From Epiperipatus broadwayi (taxonomy: Eukaryota > Onychophora > Udeonychophora > Euonychophora > Peripatidae), in contig JAQFVV010006199.1 of the NCBI GenBank assembly GCA_028023455.1, positions 4,104,972 to 4,168,971 on the forward strand: a stretch of 64,000 nt of DNA, written 5' to 3'. Positions within the stretch are counted from its first letter, which is position 1. Each line of letters starts with the position of its first letter. The translations under genes and the position numbers were made by a program. The notes under the pieces were generated by a model. That model was not told the origin of the DNA and searched no databases. It saw only the letters and a list, made by a program, of their open reading frames with translations. Shown here piece by piece: positions 11,960 through 23,625 of the stretch.

Positions 11960-13640
11960 ATAAAAATATATAAAAATGATCCATGAAGAAGAAGTGAATA
12001 TCTAAAATATTACAAAATAGTACAAAAAAGTGTTAATAATGATATAAGAAAATATATAAATAAACAAAGAAAGCTGTAGCAGATAATAAAAATATCAAAA
12101 GTGTAAACAGCATCTTGGTATTGATAGAAAACTTGTTTTTGCAATAACAAGAAAAGATGTAAGTTTAATAAAAAAGAGAGATGACAGCATGAAATGCATG
12201 GAGGAGTTGTATAAAGAATTATATAATAATAACAAATAAGAAAACAAAGTATTCCCTATAATTACTACATCTTCTGCATTGCTTGGGATTTTAAATAAAG
12301 AAGTGGGACAATCTCTGAATAAAGGAAAAGCTCCAAAAAATAGAAACATTACAATAAGTACTCTTAAAAAAGATCAACAAATGAAAATTGTTGTCAAAAT
12401 TGTATGAAATATGTTTAAATGATAAAGATGTACCAGATGATTGACAAAATGTAGTAACAATATTGATATTTAAGAAAGATAATAAAGAAGATCTATGCAA
12501 AATTTTTGTCAAGATAATTACAACTCATCAACAGAAAACTGTGGATTTTAATCAATCTAAAAAATAAGAGAGATATTATTACACTTGATAACATCCAAGT
12601 ATTGAGAGAAGTTATAGAAAATTTTCTTTGGATTTATAAATTATGAAAAAGTATTTGATTTTATGAGCATTTCTGCAGTTTTTAAAGCATTGGATCATCA
12701 AAATATAGATACAAGATAATATTATATTCTGAAGAATATTTTCCAAAATGCTACAATAATGATTCAATTACATAGTTATACTAAGAAGATTAACATTGAG
12801 AAGGGTATATACCAGGGTAATTGAATATATTCAAAACATTTTACAGCAGTTTTATAAGATGTATTTTGTCGGTTAAAATGTGAAGCTAAGAGAGTAAAAA
12901 TAAATAGAGATTATTTATATCATCTAGACTTGCAGATGATGTAGATGTTTTTACAAATAATGCTTCTGAGCTTTAGCAAATATTGTAAAAGTTATCAAAT
13001 GAAAATGAGAAAATAGGATTAAATATAAATGCTAAAAATCCAGAAACTATTCAGTGGATGTTCTCAGAAAAAGAAAATAAAGATTAATAATGATGAATTA
13101 GAAAAAGTTAGAAACTACAAAATTGTTCTGATTACTAATACCTATGAAAATATAATAGATGAAATTAATCATAGTATTAAACATGAATGGAGTACTTTTT
13201 GGTAGAAATAACTTAGTATTAAAGGGAATTATGCCATTCATGTAGAATAGAAAGTGTTTAACAAATATGTTTTACCAGATCTTACTAATAGATCTGAGAC
13301 ATTGACATAAACAGAAGAGCATTGCAAAGATTTCAGCCATCCCACAATGTATGGACAGATTTATGTTAGGATTGACAAAAAAAGATGGAAAATGAAATAC
13401 ATGGGTGAAGGAATAAACAGATATTACTAACATCATTTTAAGAATTAAGAGACTGAAATGGAATTGGTCTGAACATATTAGAAAAAATAGATTGAATATT
13501 GAAGTTTTAAACTGCATATTAAAAAAAAACATGTGAGATGGATAGGTGCTGTGAAAAGAAGAAGCTAGAGATCCAAGAAATTGGATTAAAATTTAGAGAG
13601 ACCGTTATCCTGCCATGAATTGATAATAATTAAAAATGAT
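11960..13640 (+). mobile_element. RTE-type LINE, decayed copy
   Basis: Broken frames on the plus strand follow the order of an RTE-clade ORF2. A linker with KCMEELYKELYNNN lies near 12195, followed by a degraded thumb/finger region. Reverse transcriptase motifs follow: FINYEKVFDF (about 12629) for the usual FIDYEKAFD, ADDVDVF (12932) for the catalytic ADD box, and LNINAKNPET (about 13020). The C-terminal LKWNWSEHI (about 13455) corresponds to LKWxWAGHI. The RT catalytic Asp pair is still visible, but stops and frameshifts are frequent and the endonuclease half is not recognisable. The 3' end runs into short TGA repeats near 13637, typical of RTE tails. It is non-functional and probably old. 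Confidence 0.78.
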
Positions 13641-13721
13641 GATGATAGTTTTAACACATACTCAGTTATCTTTTATGTATATGTATTTGTAGAACATATT
13701 TTTTGTATATTTTAGTTTTTT

Positions 13722-13931
13722 GATTTTAATTAATAAAAAAAAAGTAAGTCATGCAAAAAAAAAAAAAAAAATTAAAACATATCTAAATATAGTATTAACT
13801 AGAGTTATATCTGAAATATATCTAAATCAAATTATTAGAACATCCTATTTCGATATAACTCTAGTTAATACTATATTTAGATATGTTTTAATTTTTTTTC
13901 ATGACTTAACTTTTTTTTACTAATTAAAATC
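13722..13931. repeat. Near-perfect fold-back, arms about 85 bp
   Basis: The left arm (13722-13811) and right arm (13852-13931) pair almost perfectly around a 40-nt spacer. The innermost part, from AAACATATCTAAATATAG to AGAGTTATATC, is exactly complementary to GATATAACTCT through TATGTTT. Poly-A and poly-T tracts of unequal length interrupt both arms. Arms this well preserved in an otherwise decayed region suggest a recent insertion or gene conversion between the arms. Confidence 0.82.
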
Positions 13932-14374
13932 TATGTTATAAGTGTGAAATGTATAAACATGCTTATAAATTGAGTAATAGTTTATTTAAATAGCAGGAGA
14001 GGATAAGCAATTAAAAAGAGTTCTATTTTTTCTTGGATTGGAGATGTTCTGAGGGATCTGTTTTTGTGAAAGCATTTATTTATTTTTGTAAAAGTTGTGT
14101 GGTTTTGCTTTATTTTATTTACAAGCATATTAGTGTATAGGTACACAATGCCCTAATTGACTATATTGATTTAAATATATATTAGATAATATGTATAATA
14201 TTATCGAATAGGCAACATATTTAATTGCTTTTTCTTCATCATAAGTAAGATTGTAACATTAGAGCAAAATTGAATAAGTTCTGAAGTTACTTTGTAATTT
14301 AATGAAATGAAACATATAGCATATCACTTATTAATATATAGGTATATGAGCACAAACTTTCACATGACCCACCA
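13932..14374. other. AT-rich non-coding DNA
   Basis: Nothing recognised between the fold-back and the inverted 480-bp repeat copy. Confidence 0.4.
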
Positions 14375-14665
14375 CTCTCCACTCTATCTAATAACACTGA
14401 TACACTCGAACACATATATGTTGAAAAGATAAATAATCACCAATATACGTATTTCATGCTAAACCAGCAATCATCAGTTGGTCCAGATTACCATCTCCAC
14501 ACATATATGCTATAAGTGCTCAGATATATATTAAGATAGCCAAACCTCATACTTTAATTGACAGGCCTCAATCTACTCCACACTCAAACTCTTCAACCAT
14601 CCATCCAAATTGAAAATCTGATGATGGAATGCTCAAAGGCCACCCTGAGACTGTGCTCATATACC
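14375..14665 (-). repeat. 480-bp repeat family, inverted partial copy
   Basis: Read on the minus strand this matches the unit at 3744-4223. Shared landmarks are GGCCTTTGAGCATTCCATC (near 14625), GATGGATGGTTGAAGAG, TGGCTATCTTAATATA, TGAGCACT, GGTAATCTGGACCAACTGAT (near 14478) and CATGAAATACGTATATTGG. It joins two separate parts of the tandem block in one continuous copy, which shows they belong to one unit. Confidence 0.7.
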
Positions 14666-15490
14666 CTATATATTACATATATAGACACAGGTATATATGA
14701 GCCTGTGTGTTTCAGCTATTTCACATATCACTTATAAATTATTTGTAATATTTAATCTAATGAAGCTAAATGATTTTAAAAGTTTGTCAGATTTTTTTTT
14801 TTAATTTAATTTGCTAATATTACTTCTAAATTTGATTTTTGGTAAACAGTTTTCATAAGATAAATATATAATGACTTTTTTTTCAGTAAAAATGAAATAT
14901 ATGATTTCCAAAAAGATTTACTGAGGAATGATTAAAATATGTTTTTTTAATTCTAATATTGCTATCTATATATAATTTTAATGCTTTCTTTAAAGAAATA
15001 AAGATCGTCTAGATTCAATGATAAAAAGTGAAATTTAAGGTTTACATTTTAAAAACTCGAGGCAGTGTACGTTATCATTATTTAGTAATATTGTAATATC
15101 CCAGCTGATATAAAATAATCTACATTTTTCTCATTTTACATTTTTTAATGGAAGTGGAAATATTCTGACATCTTTTATATTTTTTTGTCATGAATATGTA
15201 ATTAGTTTATATCGGCAAAAAATAATAATAATTATATGTATTTAATTTACCTTACTGGGTCAGCATAAATTATGATTAATTTATTTTTGTCAATGTGATA
15301 ACAAATAGATTCCTCTAAAATAGAGTCTTTTTCTAGTCAATGTTAAGGTATATAAAGTTGGAAATACATTGCGTTTCCCTCAGAGTAATGAAACAAATTA
15401 TGGACATAGTATAATAAATTAAATATATATTTATAAATAAAAAAGTATTCTAAATAATATATATAATACTTTTAATGGTTAATATATATG
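14666..15490. other. AT-rich non-coding DNA
   Basis: Poly-T tracts and TA-rich sequence, with no coding or element evidence. Confidence 0.4.
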
Positions 15491-15697
15491 TAAATTAATT
15501 AGTAAATAGAATCTCCGTTATATAAAAGAAGTTAAATTCACAGCTAAAGTATAATGATGGGCAGCAACCAATAAGACCGATTCTGCAGGCTGATTGAAAA
15601 TAGTATAAACCTGTCCAAGCTACTACTAAACAAAAAAGACCTCTTTTGATCAGTCTCACATTGTCATGTATGAACTAGTAGTCGGACATTATAGCTA
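15491..15697 (+). repeat. MITE copy 1, right end missing
   Basis: Begins TAAATTAATTAGTAAATAG and aligns with the full copy at 15811-16073 through AACCTGTCCAAGCTAC (about 15608) and CTCTTTTGATCAGTC. Similarity stops near 15697, before the right terminal inverted repeat, so this copy is truncated. Confidence 0.68.
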
Positions 15698-15810
15698 TAT
15701 GAATTGAGATACAATGTATAGCAACATTTCTGATATCCCAACAGAAATTAAGACTCTCCATCAGCAAGTCATATATTTAAATTTAATATTTTTAACAGTT
15801 AATATAGTTT

Positions 15811-16073
15811 TAAATTAATTAGTAAATGGGATCTCCAATATATAAATGAAGTCTAATCCACAACCATGGTGTATTAATGTGCAACAAAACTAATAAAACC
15901 AAACCGCTGGCTGAATGAAAACAATAGCAACCTGTCCAAGCTACCATTAATCAAAAGGAGAACTCTTTTGATTAGTCACGCACATAGGTATGTATGAGCT
16001 AGTAGCTAGACATAAGAGTTGGCTGTGGATTTAACTTCATTCACATAATGTAGATCGCATTTACTAATTAATT
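15811..16073 (+). repeat. MITE copy 2 with terminal inverted repeats of about 50 bp
   Basis: The left end has TAAATTAATTAGTAAATG, GATCTCCAATATATAAATG and AAGTCTAATCCACAACC. The right end has the reverse complement of each block (GGCTGTGGATTTAACTTC at 16021, CATTTACTAATTAATTTA at 16059). It carries no transposase. An internal AAAAGGAGAACTCTTTTGAT (15953-15972) is itself a short hairpin. It is probably a non-autonomous DNA transposon of unknown superfamily. Confidence 0.75.
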
Positions 16074-16524
16074 TATATATATATCAAGAAAGGTTGATTA
16101 TAAAATTAATTGAAATGTTAAAGGTGCACTTCTTAATTTTAAATGTCTGCCTCTTTAATAGAAATTACTATTAGTTGTGTGATAACATTTTGAAAAATTA
16201 ATGTTTTATTTGTTTTATTAATGTCCAGCATAACTTAAAAAGAATTAAAATGATAATTTGTTTTGCGGAAGTTTTGAGAATTCATAATGTATGGATTTAA
16301 AGTTTTGATTAAGTAATTTTTTTAATATTTTGAGCAACACAGAATAGTAATCTGCATACTACTTTTAAATTTTTGTTACTATTCTTTTTAATATCATCAT
16401 ATGGACAGTGTTTTTGAAGTCATGAATAACATTTTTCCATAAGAAATTAAAATTCTCATTGTGAATACACAGTCCATCTATATCATACAGGTAATCCTCT
16501 CTTTTTTCATTACTAATCAAACAT
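16074..16524. other. AT-rich non-coding DNA
   Basis: No feature recognised. Confidence 0.4.
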
Positions 16525-16728
16525 TATATACCATATAATACTAAATTGTCCAGACACCTTAATACTGTTACACAATGCTCTATTTACCACCCTTTTCTTA
16601 CAGATTACAGTTTCGATTGCTCCAGCAATATTCTTCAGAACTTATATCTCCCAACCTCAACTGTTAAATAAAGCATTGTGTTACAGTATTAAAGTGTTTG
16701 GACAATTTAGTATTATATGGTATATATT
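16525..16728. repeat. Fold-back MITE, arms about 65 bp
   Basis: The left arm starts TATATACCATATAATACT (16525) and runs through AATACTGTTACACAATGCTC. The right arm (16662-16728) gives the reverse complement, ending AGTATTATATGGTATATA. The roughly 70-bp interior is unrelated to the arms. The TA-rich ends would suit a TA-targeting DNA transposon, but the target duplication cannot be resolved in this context. Confidence 0.75.
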
Positions 16729-17169
16729 TGGCCATGCAATAAGAAAGAATAGTTTACTTTTTGCAAACATTATATACTTTTCAAATAAATTTAATCATTT
16801 CATAATATGATCAAAATAAAGCACTTCAACATGGCCATTTGTGCTTCAAGTGGGAGATCAAATCTAATTTGATCCTGTTTCCACTTATTCTTTTTTTTTT
16901 TTTTTTTGCTTTCTATGGAATTCTGAAAAGTCTTTGAAGCATCATAGTTCGGTGTGAATAGCTATTTAAAATGTTAGAATTTCTTCTTACATTTGTTATT
17001 CAGAAACTTGATTTTTTTATTTTATTTGATAATTTATAATATTTTTTGGAATAAAAGGGTCAATATTACTAAATTAATTTTGAAGACATTAAAATCATAA
17101 TATATTTTTGTATTATTTTTTTCTAATTTTCTGAAAAAAAAAAAAAAATTGTAAAATAAATTCATATAC
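16729..17169. other. AT-rich non-coding DNA
   Basis: Poly-T and poly-A tracts at 16892-16908 and 17137-17149. No gene seen. Confidence 0.4.
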
Positions 17170-17265
17170 ATTTGAAAATTTAAAATAAAGTTTGAATTTT
17201 TCCAAAAACATTGAACAATTAATATTAGATGGCAAAAATAGTCCAACATATAATTACAACAAAAT
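17170..17265 (+). repeat. SINE family A, 3' fragment
   Basis: AAATTTAAAATAAAGTTTGA (about 17177) followed by AATATTAGATGGCAAAAATA and GTCCAACATATAATTACAAC matches the tail of the SINE at 1563-1858. The tRNA-like head is absent, as expected of a 5'-truncated insertion. Confidence 0.6.
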
Positions 17266-18499
17266 ATATATTTAAGTTGACTAATAATTTTTTTAAACAA
17301 TGAGATAAAATTAGAGCAAAAACATAAAAGGCTCTATGTGACATGGATCTAACTATGCAATTTTAGTTATACACTATTCAAAATAAAATGTAAACAAACA
17401 AACAAAAATGTAAACAAATAAACAAAAAACCCATTAAAATTCACAAATTTTAATTCTTGGTAGCATTTTTTACTTTTGTGAATCAGAGATATAGATATCA
17501 TCAGTTTATGTTGGAAGTGCAATATTTTAATTTTTCTTTATTGTCCTTTCTGAACTGCCTGTGCAGTATTGTACCTAGTAAAATATTTTCTAAAAGTAAA
17601 GTTTTACAAGATTTCAGAATAATAATTAAACATTAATATTGAAGATAGTAATTTCTTGAAAAAGAAATAAATCTATTGTTTTATAAGAGAGAAAATGTTA
17701 TTGAAAAAAAAAAGAATATGCCCAGAATGTATTTTGCTATTTTACTTTATTTTAAAGATTAAAATACAGTAAGAGTTAATTATTTTTTTTATTCTTATTG
17801 CTTCAATAGGTGCAGGAGTGAACACACACTCTGTAAAATAAAATAAAAATCCCTTCTCTTTATTATTCATAATTATATTATCACTATTTTAAAAAATTTA
17901 TTTATACTATAATTTTGATTTATATATATATAATGTTGGTCTTATAAATGTGTGTTTTGAAAACTACTATATAATTGCAGTTCAATAAACATTATTTATT
18001 CTATTCTAATCATTGTTTATCAACAAACAGTGAGCTATTATATGCTATTTCCTTTGAACATGGTGGGTGCTTGGAACAAAATATAGCATAATTCATGGAT
18101 TTGCTGTACATGTGATTTTATCTTCAGCTAAAACAACTTTTTTAAAAAAAATATTAAAGTAATTTCCAATTTCATTTTTATACAACATATGGTAATTTTC
18201 AATTTTTAAATATATAATTGTTAATTAGAGAAGATATTAATTAGTATTAAAGTTTATCGGCTTAACATTTTCGAGGATTCATGCCTCATATTCATAGCCT
18301 TCATAAAATGTATAATAAAATATGCAAATACAAATATTCAAATAAGCTAGTATTACGTAGCCCATTTCTTCGAGATCTCGAAGCAAGTATCCTTTCTATT
18401 AATGGCATGGATGTTTCCATTGATGTAAAATGCCTCCATATGATTTTATGATATATCACTTATTGAATTAATAAATATATTACACTGCATTTATATTTA
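17266..18499. other. AT-rich non-coding DNA
   Basis: Contains a short tandem AAAATGTAAACAAACAAAC-like pair at about 17386-17427. No exon recognised. Confidence 0.4.
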
Positions 18500-18504
18500 C
18501 TATA

Positions 18505-19015
18505 AAGCCAATTACTCAAGAGGTTTATAAATTGAAATGATAACATTCAATCCATTAGATATTAACAATCTCAACCTATAGTCAAGACAACTTTCTTAAA
18601 CAATAAAGGTGGTACCACCTTTATCTGTGGTCTGATACATTTATATAGACACTAAACATTGCAACTTGACAAAAGAGTGTGAATTTAATAATGCAAAGAA
18701 GTTTAAACAAATCTCATTAATCCAGCAAATATAACCTGTTCTGAAAGCAGATTAACAAATAGTTAATTATAACTTCCAGATTCTGAAACCAGACTCATAA
18801 ATAGTCATTTATAACTTCCAAATTCCATATAAAGTATATAATTACTAAAACAATAAAGCCAATTACTCAAGGCTTTAATGATTTATAAATTAGATGATAA
18901 TAACCAACCCATAAGCTATCAAAAATCTCAACCTATAGTCAAGGCAATCTCCATTAACAATAAAGGTGGTACCATCTTTATATATAGTCTGATATGTTTA
19001 TATAGAGACTAAAGA
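18505..19015. repeat. Direct duplication with internal 42-bp tandem
   Basis: Segments at about 18505-18660 and 18853-19015 are diverged direct repeats, sharing AAAGCCAATTACTCAAG, ATCTCAACCTATAGTCAAG, AACAATAAAGGTGGTACCA and GTCTGATA. Between them a 42-bp unit, TTCTGAAAGCAG to AACTTCCAGA, occurs twice at 18739 and 18781. The GGTGGTACCACC at 18608-18619 is a perfect palindrome in the first copy only. Non-coding. Confidence 0.7.
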
Positions 19016-21689
19016 TATATTATATATGATATCTGCTTGCCTAGTACTTTTTATAACAAGGCAAATTCCAGATTGAAAAAGATAAAATTAAGATTAGATA
19101 TCTTATCCCATTCTTACTATAAAAATAGATTAAGTTCCATAAATCATTGTAATGATTTGCTACAGAAATTTCAATTAGTAAAAAGCTTCTTTACCAACAA
19201 CACAGATGTCTATTCCATTCAACTTTGAAAGATTCAATCATCTTTTAGTTTTATATTTAAAACAAAAAACAATTTGTTGTAAACAAAAAGTGGACATGGA
19301 TTGTTGCCATTTCCTATTATGCTGAATGTGTAATGGCCAATCAAAAATTGCCACTCCTATCAAACATAATTTCAAATCCATTTATCAAAGTAATAAAAGA
19401 AAAACATAATTACCTATTAATGGAGTTTGGCATTAACTTCATTAAATACATAAAATTATATAATAATTAATGAAGAAATAAAATTAAAAAGTATATATTT
19501 TTATTTTTGCAAAAATATTCCAGAATCAAGGGAAGTATTTCATGAAATTATTACAGTACTAATAAAAAAAAATGGGATTATTTTGTGGATAATTTAAATA
19601 TATACTGATTGCGTAAGAAACGAGTTATAGATAATGTTATACAACGCTACATCGCATTACATTTTCTTTGTGTAATGATATTAAACATTGCAACGATCAA
19701 TGTGACAAATTTAATACTTAGAGGAATAAATTGTATTTAGTTATCTATTTTGATCTTAAAAGAGAGAAATATTTTTTATTTAATTTGTATTTTAAAATAA
19801 TAGAACGCATGAGGAAAAATACGTTTGAAATACAGATTAAACTAGAAAGGGAGAGAAATAAAAGAAATCAAATTTGTTTGTATACTATTATTATATGCAT
19901 AAAGGGACTAAAGAGTAAATGAACTAACTATGTTATACATATATAAAGGAATGGGGTGATAAAATAATTAATAGAAAAGAACTATTCTCCCATGAGATTT
20001 GAATTCAAAGAGAGAGACAAGTTAAAAGATTTTGATAGAATTTTGTGGAAATTTGTTAGAGCAATATTTATTCTGTTGTCTGATGACTGATAACATATAT
20101 ATTATAAGCAAATTTATATTTTTTTTAATGAATTGTCATTTTTCATTTCTTTGAAGTAAATATAACATTTAATTAAAAGGCAAAATAAAATAAAAATTTA
20201 AATTGAATAAAAAATGTAACAGTAAATATTTCGATGATAAAGCAATTAATATTATATTTGTAGAATTTCTATTGTAGAAGTTTGCAAACTAAAAAACGTA
20301 AGTGTATTAATATATATAAAATACAATTTAAAAGATTTTTAAAAAAAAAAATTTTTTTTTTAAATTTTGTGATTGCCAATAGATGGCAGATAAATACATT
20401 CGCATCACATCATTTTACATCACATCATAATTTATAAAATTTTCTTAGTTTCCAATTGTTTTCAATAGATGGCTGTTAATTGTTTGTATTTGAAAAAAAT
20501 GTTCTGCAATAATTTAAAGATATTTCGTTTATCTAGATAGAAACTCTGTGTACAATTTATTAGATAACTATGTTCAGGTCACTTAATTATTAATTATACA
20601 TAAGTTTACTAATATACTTTCCAAAATTATCAATATAGCAAGAATACTAGAAAAAATTAAAATTTTTACAGCAAAATCAGATCATTTAAAATCTAAAACC
20701 CTTCTTATATTTTAATAAAATAAATAAACATATAATTTTATAAGATAAACACACATATGAATGAATCATATTTGTCAAATTCTAAATTAAAAAAAATATT
20801 TTAATATTAAGATAAAAAAAAGGATTATTGTCGTTACTGAAATTTAGAAAAAAAGATTAACTTTAAAAACATATAAATAAAAAAAATTATAAATTAAAAT
20901 ATACTCTGTTTATTTGAAATAATATAATTTCAAAGTATCTGATGATATTCAAATGTTCACAATGTATTATAGATTATTATAAATAAGAAGTGGTTACATC
21001 GAATTTTGTCTTTATTCCTACAAAAAAATTTTGGCTCTGTTCATAATTTATCTTTTTTCACTTTAACTTCAGTCTTTTTTATTTTCTTCTTTGTTATTTG
21101 TTTCTTGCCTTGTATAAAAGTATATATATATAGCATATAGCAGCCATTTATAAATGAGTATGGCTATTTCAACTCCAAAGAAGGAAAAGAAGAGAAAAAA
21201 TAAACTGCTCTAGAAATGAGTTGCAATGACTAAATAAAACAATCTGCAAAACGTAAATATATATAGTATATGTTATCCCATATTACTATTTATTGGTATC
21301 TTTTAATTTTCTTCAGCATATTTTTTTTTTCTAAATTACTTCAACATTATGTTTAATTGTAGCTCTCCTAAATATTCTATTCTTTGTCATATCTTAACAA
21401 TAGAAACTAACAATATTATATCTCTTTAGAATATCTTTGAGGTAATTCTCATAATGTAGATGGAGTCTATCACCCATGAAAACCATGCTCAAGTTTAGTT
21501 GACTCTATAGTATCATATCTAGCAAATTGAAAAACATTTTGATAGGTTTTATAATTTTATCATTGTATATATAAAATTTTATGGAACTTCCTTAAATTAA
21601 ACTTTTCTAATGACTTTATGTCTAAAGACGATTTGAAATATGGAAGTAATATATTAGTTTCAAAAATATTGCATTTTTTTTTTTTGCAA
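19016..21689. other. AT-rich non-coding DNA
   Basis: No exon or element supported. Open frames at 19037-19228 and 19731-19922 lack splice context or motifs. A poly-A/poly-T palindrome lies at 20339-20362. Confidence 0.4.
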
Positions 21690-21975
21690 TATATGGACTC
21701 ATAATTAAGTTTGGTCTATTTTCATCAGCTAATATTAAATATTAAATGACTTCAGAAAAATTCAAACATTTAAACTTTTTAAATATATTCAAGGGTTTGT
21801 AATTGCATACAGTTTAGTATATAACACAATATTTCAAATGGTATTATTCTCTCTTCTTCGGGTAGTACTTGCCTGACCAGTGACAACACTTGCATAGGAA
21901 GTAAACCTAGGCCTTTATTTCATGATTTTTAAATTTAAGGTGGCATTTTAACCAACGAAACTATTCTTTGAAAGA
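21690..21975 (-). repeat. SINE family A, minus copy
   Basis: On the minus strand it reads GTTTCGTTGGTTAAAATGCC (head, complement of about 21945-21964), then CTAGGTTTACTTCCTATGC (B-box region), GTCACTGGTCAGGCA, a GAAGAAGAGAGAATAATACC stretch, and a tail with AATATTAGCTGATGAAAATA followed by GACCAA. This matches the plus copy at 1563-1858 end to end, with the head diverged. Confidence 0.7.
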
Positions 21976-22335
21976 CCATAGTTAGTAAAACTTCATATAC
22001 CTATCTCTAAGGATCTTTGTGGTTTCTCCACTTTTCCTTTGAGCAAGATCAATTAGTGGTTTCCAGATATTATGTATTATCATACTAGGTTGACTTATGG
22101 GGGTTATTTGCTATTGCCATGTAAGCAGTTTCTTTGACTATTCATTTTTGTACTTTTTTCTATCTAACCAATATTTTTGCTTTTTCCCAATTAAAAACAT
22201 TTTCATTGAAACATACATAGTATGCGCTTTAGATATCTCTATTTCCTCTTTTTTCATAAATTGTTTTTAGCCTTTCAATCACTTTCAATGGGGTGACTAG
22301 TCTCAATAATATAATTTTTTCCATATTCAATAGTA
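21976..22335. other. Non-coding DNA
   Basis: No support for a gene. It may include more of the Penelope-like element that becomes recognisable downstream, but no motif is visible. Confidence 0.35.
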
Positions 22336-22389
22336 ATGGTAGTGCAGCTTATGTTTTATGAGATTTTAAGTTCATGTATTGTAAGAAGT

Positions 22390-22762
22390 TTGTTTAGAAA
22401 CCAAGGATGCTGCAAGGAAAAGATCTACATAGAACAAATTTGTACGATTTCTTTATTTAAACCTAAAATAAAACCTAAGATCAGAATACTGAAAAATAAA
22501 AACTACATTTATAAAATATCATGTGAATGTGGAAGTGTATATGTGGGTGAAAAGTAAATACTAATGATTAGAAGAAAATATGTGTATCTAAAATAACAGA
22601 CCATGTATGCATCAATAAACATATGTTCAATTGGAAAAATACAAAAATATTGGATAGAGAAAAAAAAGTATAAAGAAAGTTCAAAGAAGCTAATAATATG
22701 ACAATGGCAAATAATTCCATATGTCAATCTAGTGTGATAATTCATAATATCGGAAAGTAAAA
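22390..22762 (+). mobile_element. Penelope-like element remnant, GIY-YIG region
   Basis: The open frame ending at 22557 closes with NYIYKISCECGSVYVGEK. This fits the Penelope GIY-YIG endonuclease core (YKIPC-CG-VYIGET) with its characteristic Cys-x-Cys insertion. After a stop and frame change, sequence from about 22600 reads DHVCINKHMFNWKNTKILDR, then EANNMTMANNSICQSS. This corresponds to the downstream DHxxxxxHxxDWxNTxIIDRE and NPIS parts of the same domain. The reverse transcriptase half was not found. It is a non-functional 3' fragment. Confidence 0.75.
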
Positions 22763-22825
22763 AATGCAGAAATCATGATAACCCTCATAGAGAAGTATAT
22801 AAAATTTCTACTGACTCTTGTCTTT

Positions 22826-23117
22826 GGCAGATAGCTTTGTTAGTTATAATGTTACCTTAAATTCAATATTCATAAATCTAAATGTCCATGTTTGTTTTCC
22901 ATGCTAATAATGTCACTAGTAAAGCTAAAAATGCCTGAAGAATAGGGGAGGGTAATCTCATTTGAAATGTTGTGTTGAGTGCTATTACAGTTTAATGTAT
23001 TTTAAAAGTTTAAATACAGTTTTAGTATTTTTTAAATACATTCAATATTTAATATTCAATGATATAAATAGTTCAATATATAATTGTTACTAATATCAAA
23101 CCTTCAGACAAATAATA
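22826..23117 (+). repeat. SINE family A, plus copy
   Basis: Colinear with 1563-1858: TTTGTTAGTTATAATGTTAC (head), ATTCAATATTCATAAATCTA, TGTCACTAGTAAAGC, ATGCCTGAAGAA, then AATATTCAATGATATAAATA followed by GTTCAATATATAATTG and CAAACCTTCAGAC. It is nearly full length but more diverged in the A-box region. Confidence 0.7.
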
Positions 23118-23185
23118 CATATCCATGCAATTATGTCATCTGATTTTAAGAATGCTTCCATTGCTCCACTTTATATATATAAAGT

Positions 23186-23625
23186 GAATAGATGAGACTG
23201 CAGAAATTATCATAAAATACCATTATTATTTACTATAGCAAAAATATTTTCAAGGATTTTATTTATGTAGTCATATATGAATAGTGATCACACACTCAGT
23301 ATGGTTTTAGAGAATAAAAAAGCATTATAATCATGAATTTTATTGCTAGGAAAATGCAAGACAATTATCAGGAACAAAAAAGTGATTTAGAGATTGCTTT
23401 TATTGATTTGGTCAAAACATTTATTTCACTAGTCAAACAAATTTATGATATTGTTTGGAATTTATAAAAAAAAACATGCTGACAGGAATGTGCATCTGTA
23501 GTATGGTATCATTAAAGAAAGAATGACCGTCATCAGGAATGTGCATCTGTCTGGTGAGATAATCATTTGGAATATATATTAAACATGCTTCATAATGGGA
23601 TATTGCAGTATTGTGGTCTTACTGT
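23186..23625 (+). mobile_element. LINE reverse transcriptase remnant
   Basis: A short frame with NYHKIPLLFTIAKIFSRIL (about 23200) corresponds to the NYRGISLLSxxxKIxxRIL segment of LINE reverse transcriptases. AFIDLVKTF (about 23398) then matches the AFIDLTKAFD catalytic block A, with the first Asp of the FD pair lost. GMCI-type repeats (AGGAATGTGCATCTGT) occur twice, at 23485 and 23537. Stops are frequent. It differs in motif from the RTE copies, so it is a separate LINE lineage, not classified further. Confidence 0.65.

Noticed and set aside
17809-17837. A short match resembling the start of a SINE known from cephalopods (ATAGGTGCAGGAGTG)
   Set aside because: The resemblance covers about 15 bases and does not continue into a tRNA-like body, so it cannot support a taxonomic claim.
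19731-19922. Lys/Arg-rich open frame of 63 codons
   Set aside because: Composition follows the A-rich DNA, with no splice signals, motif or neighbouring coding sequence.
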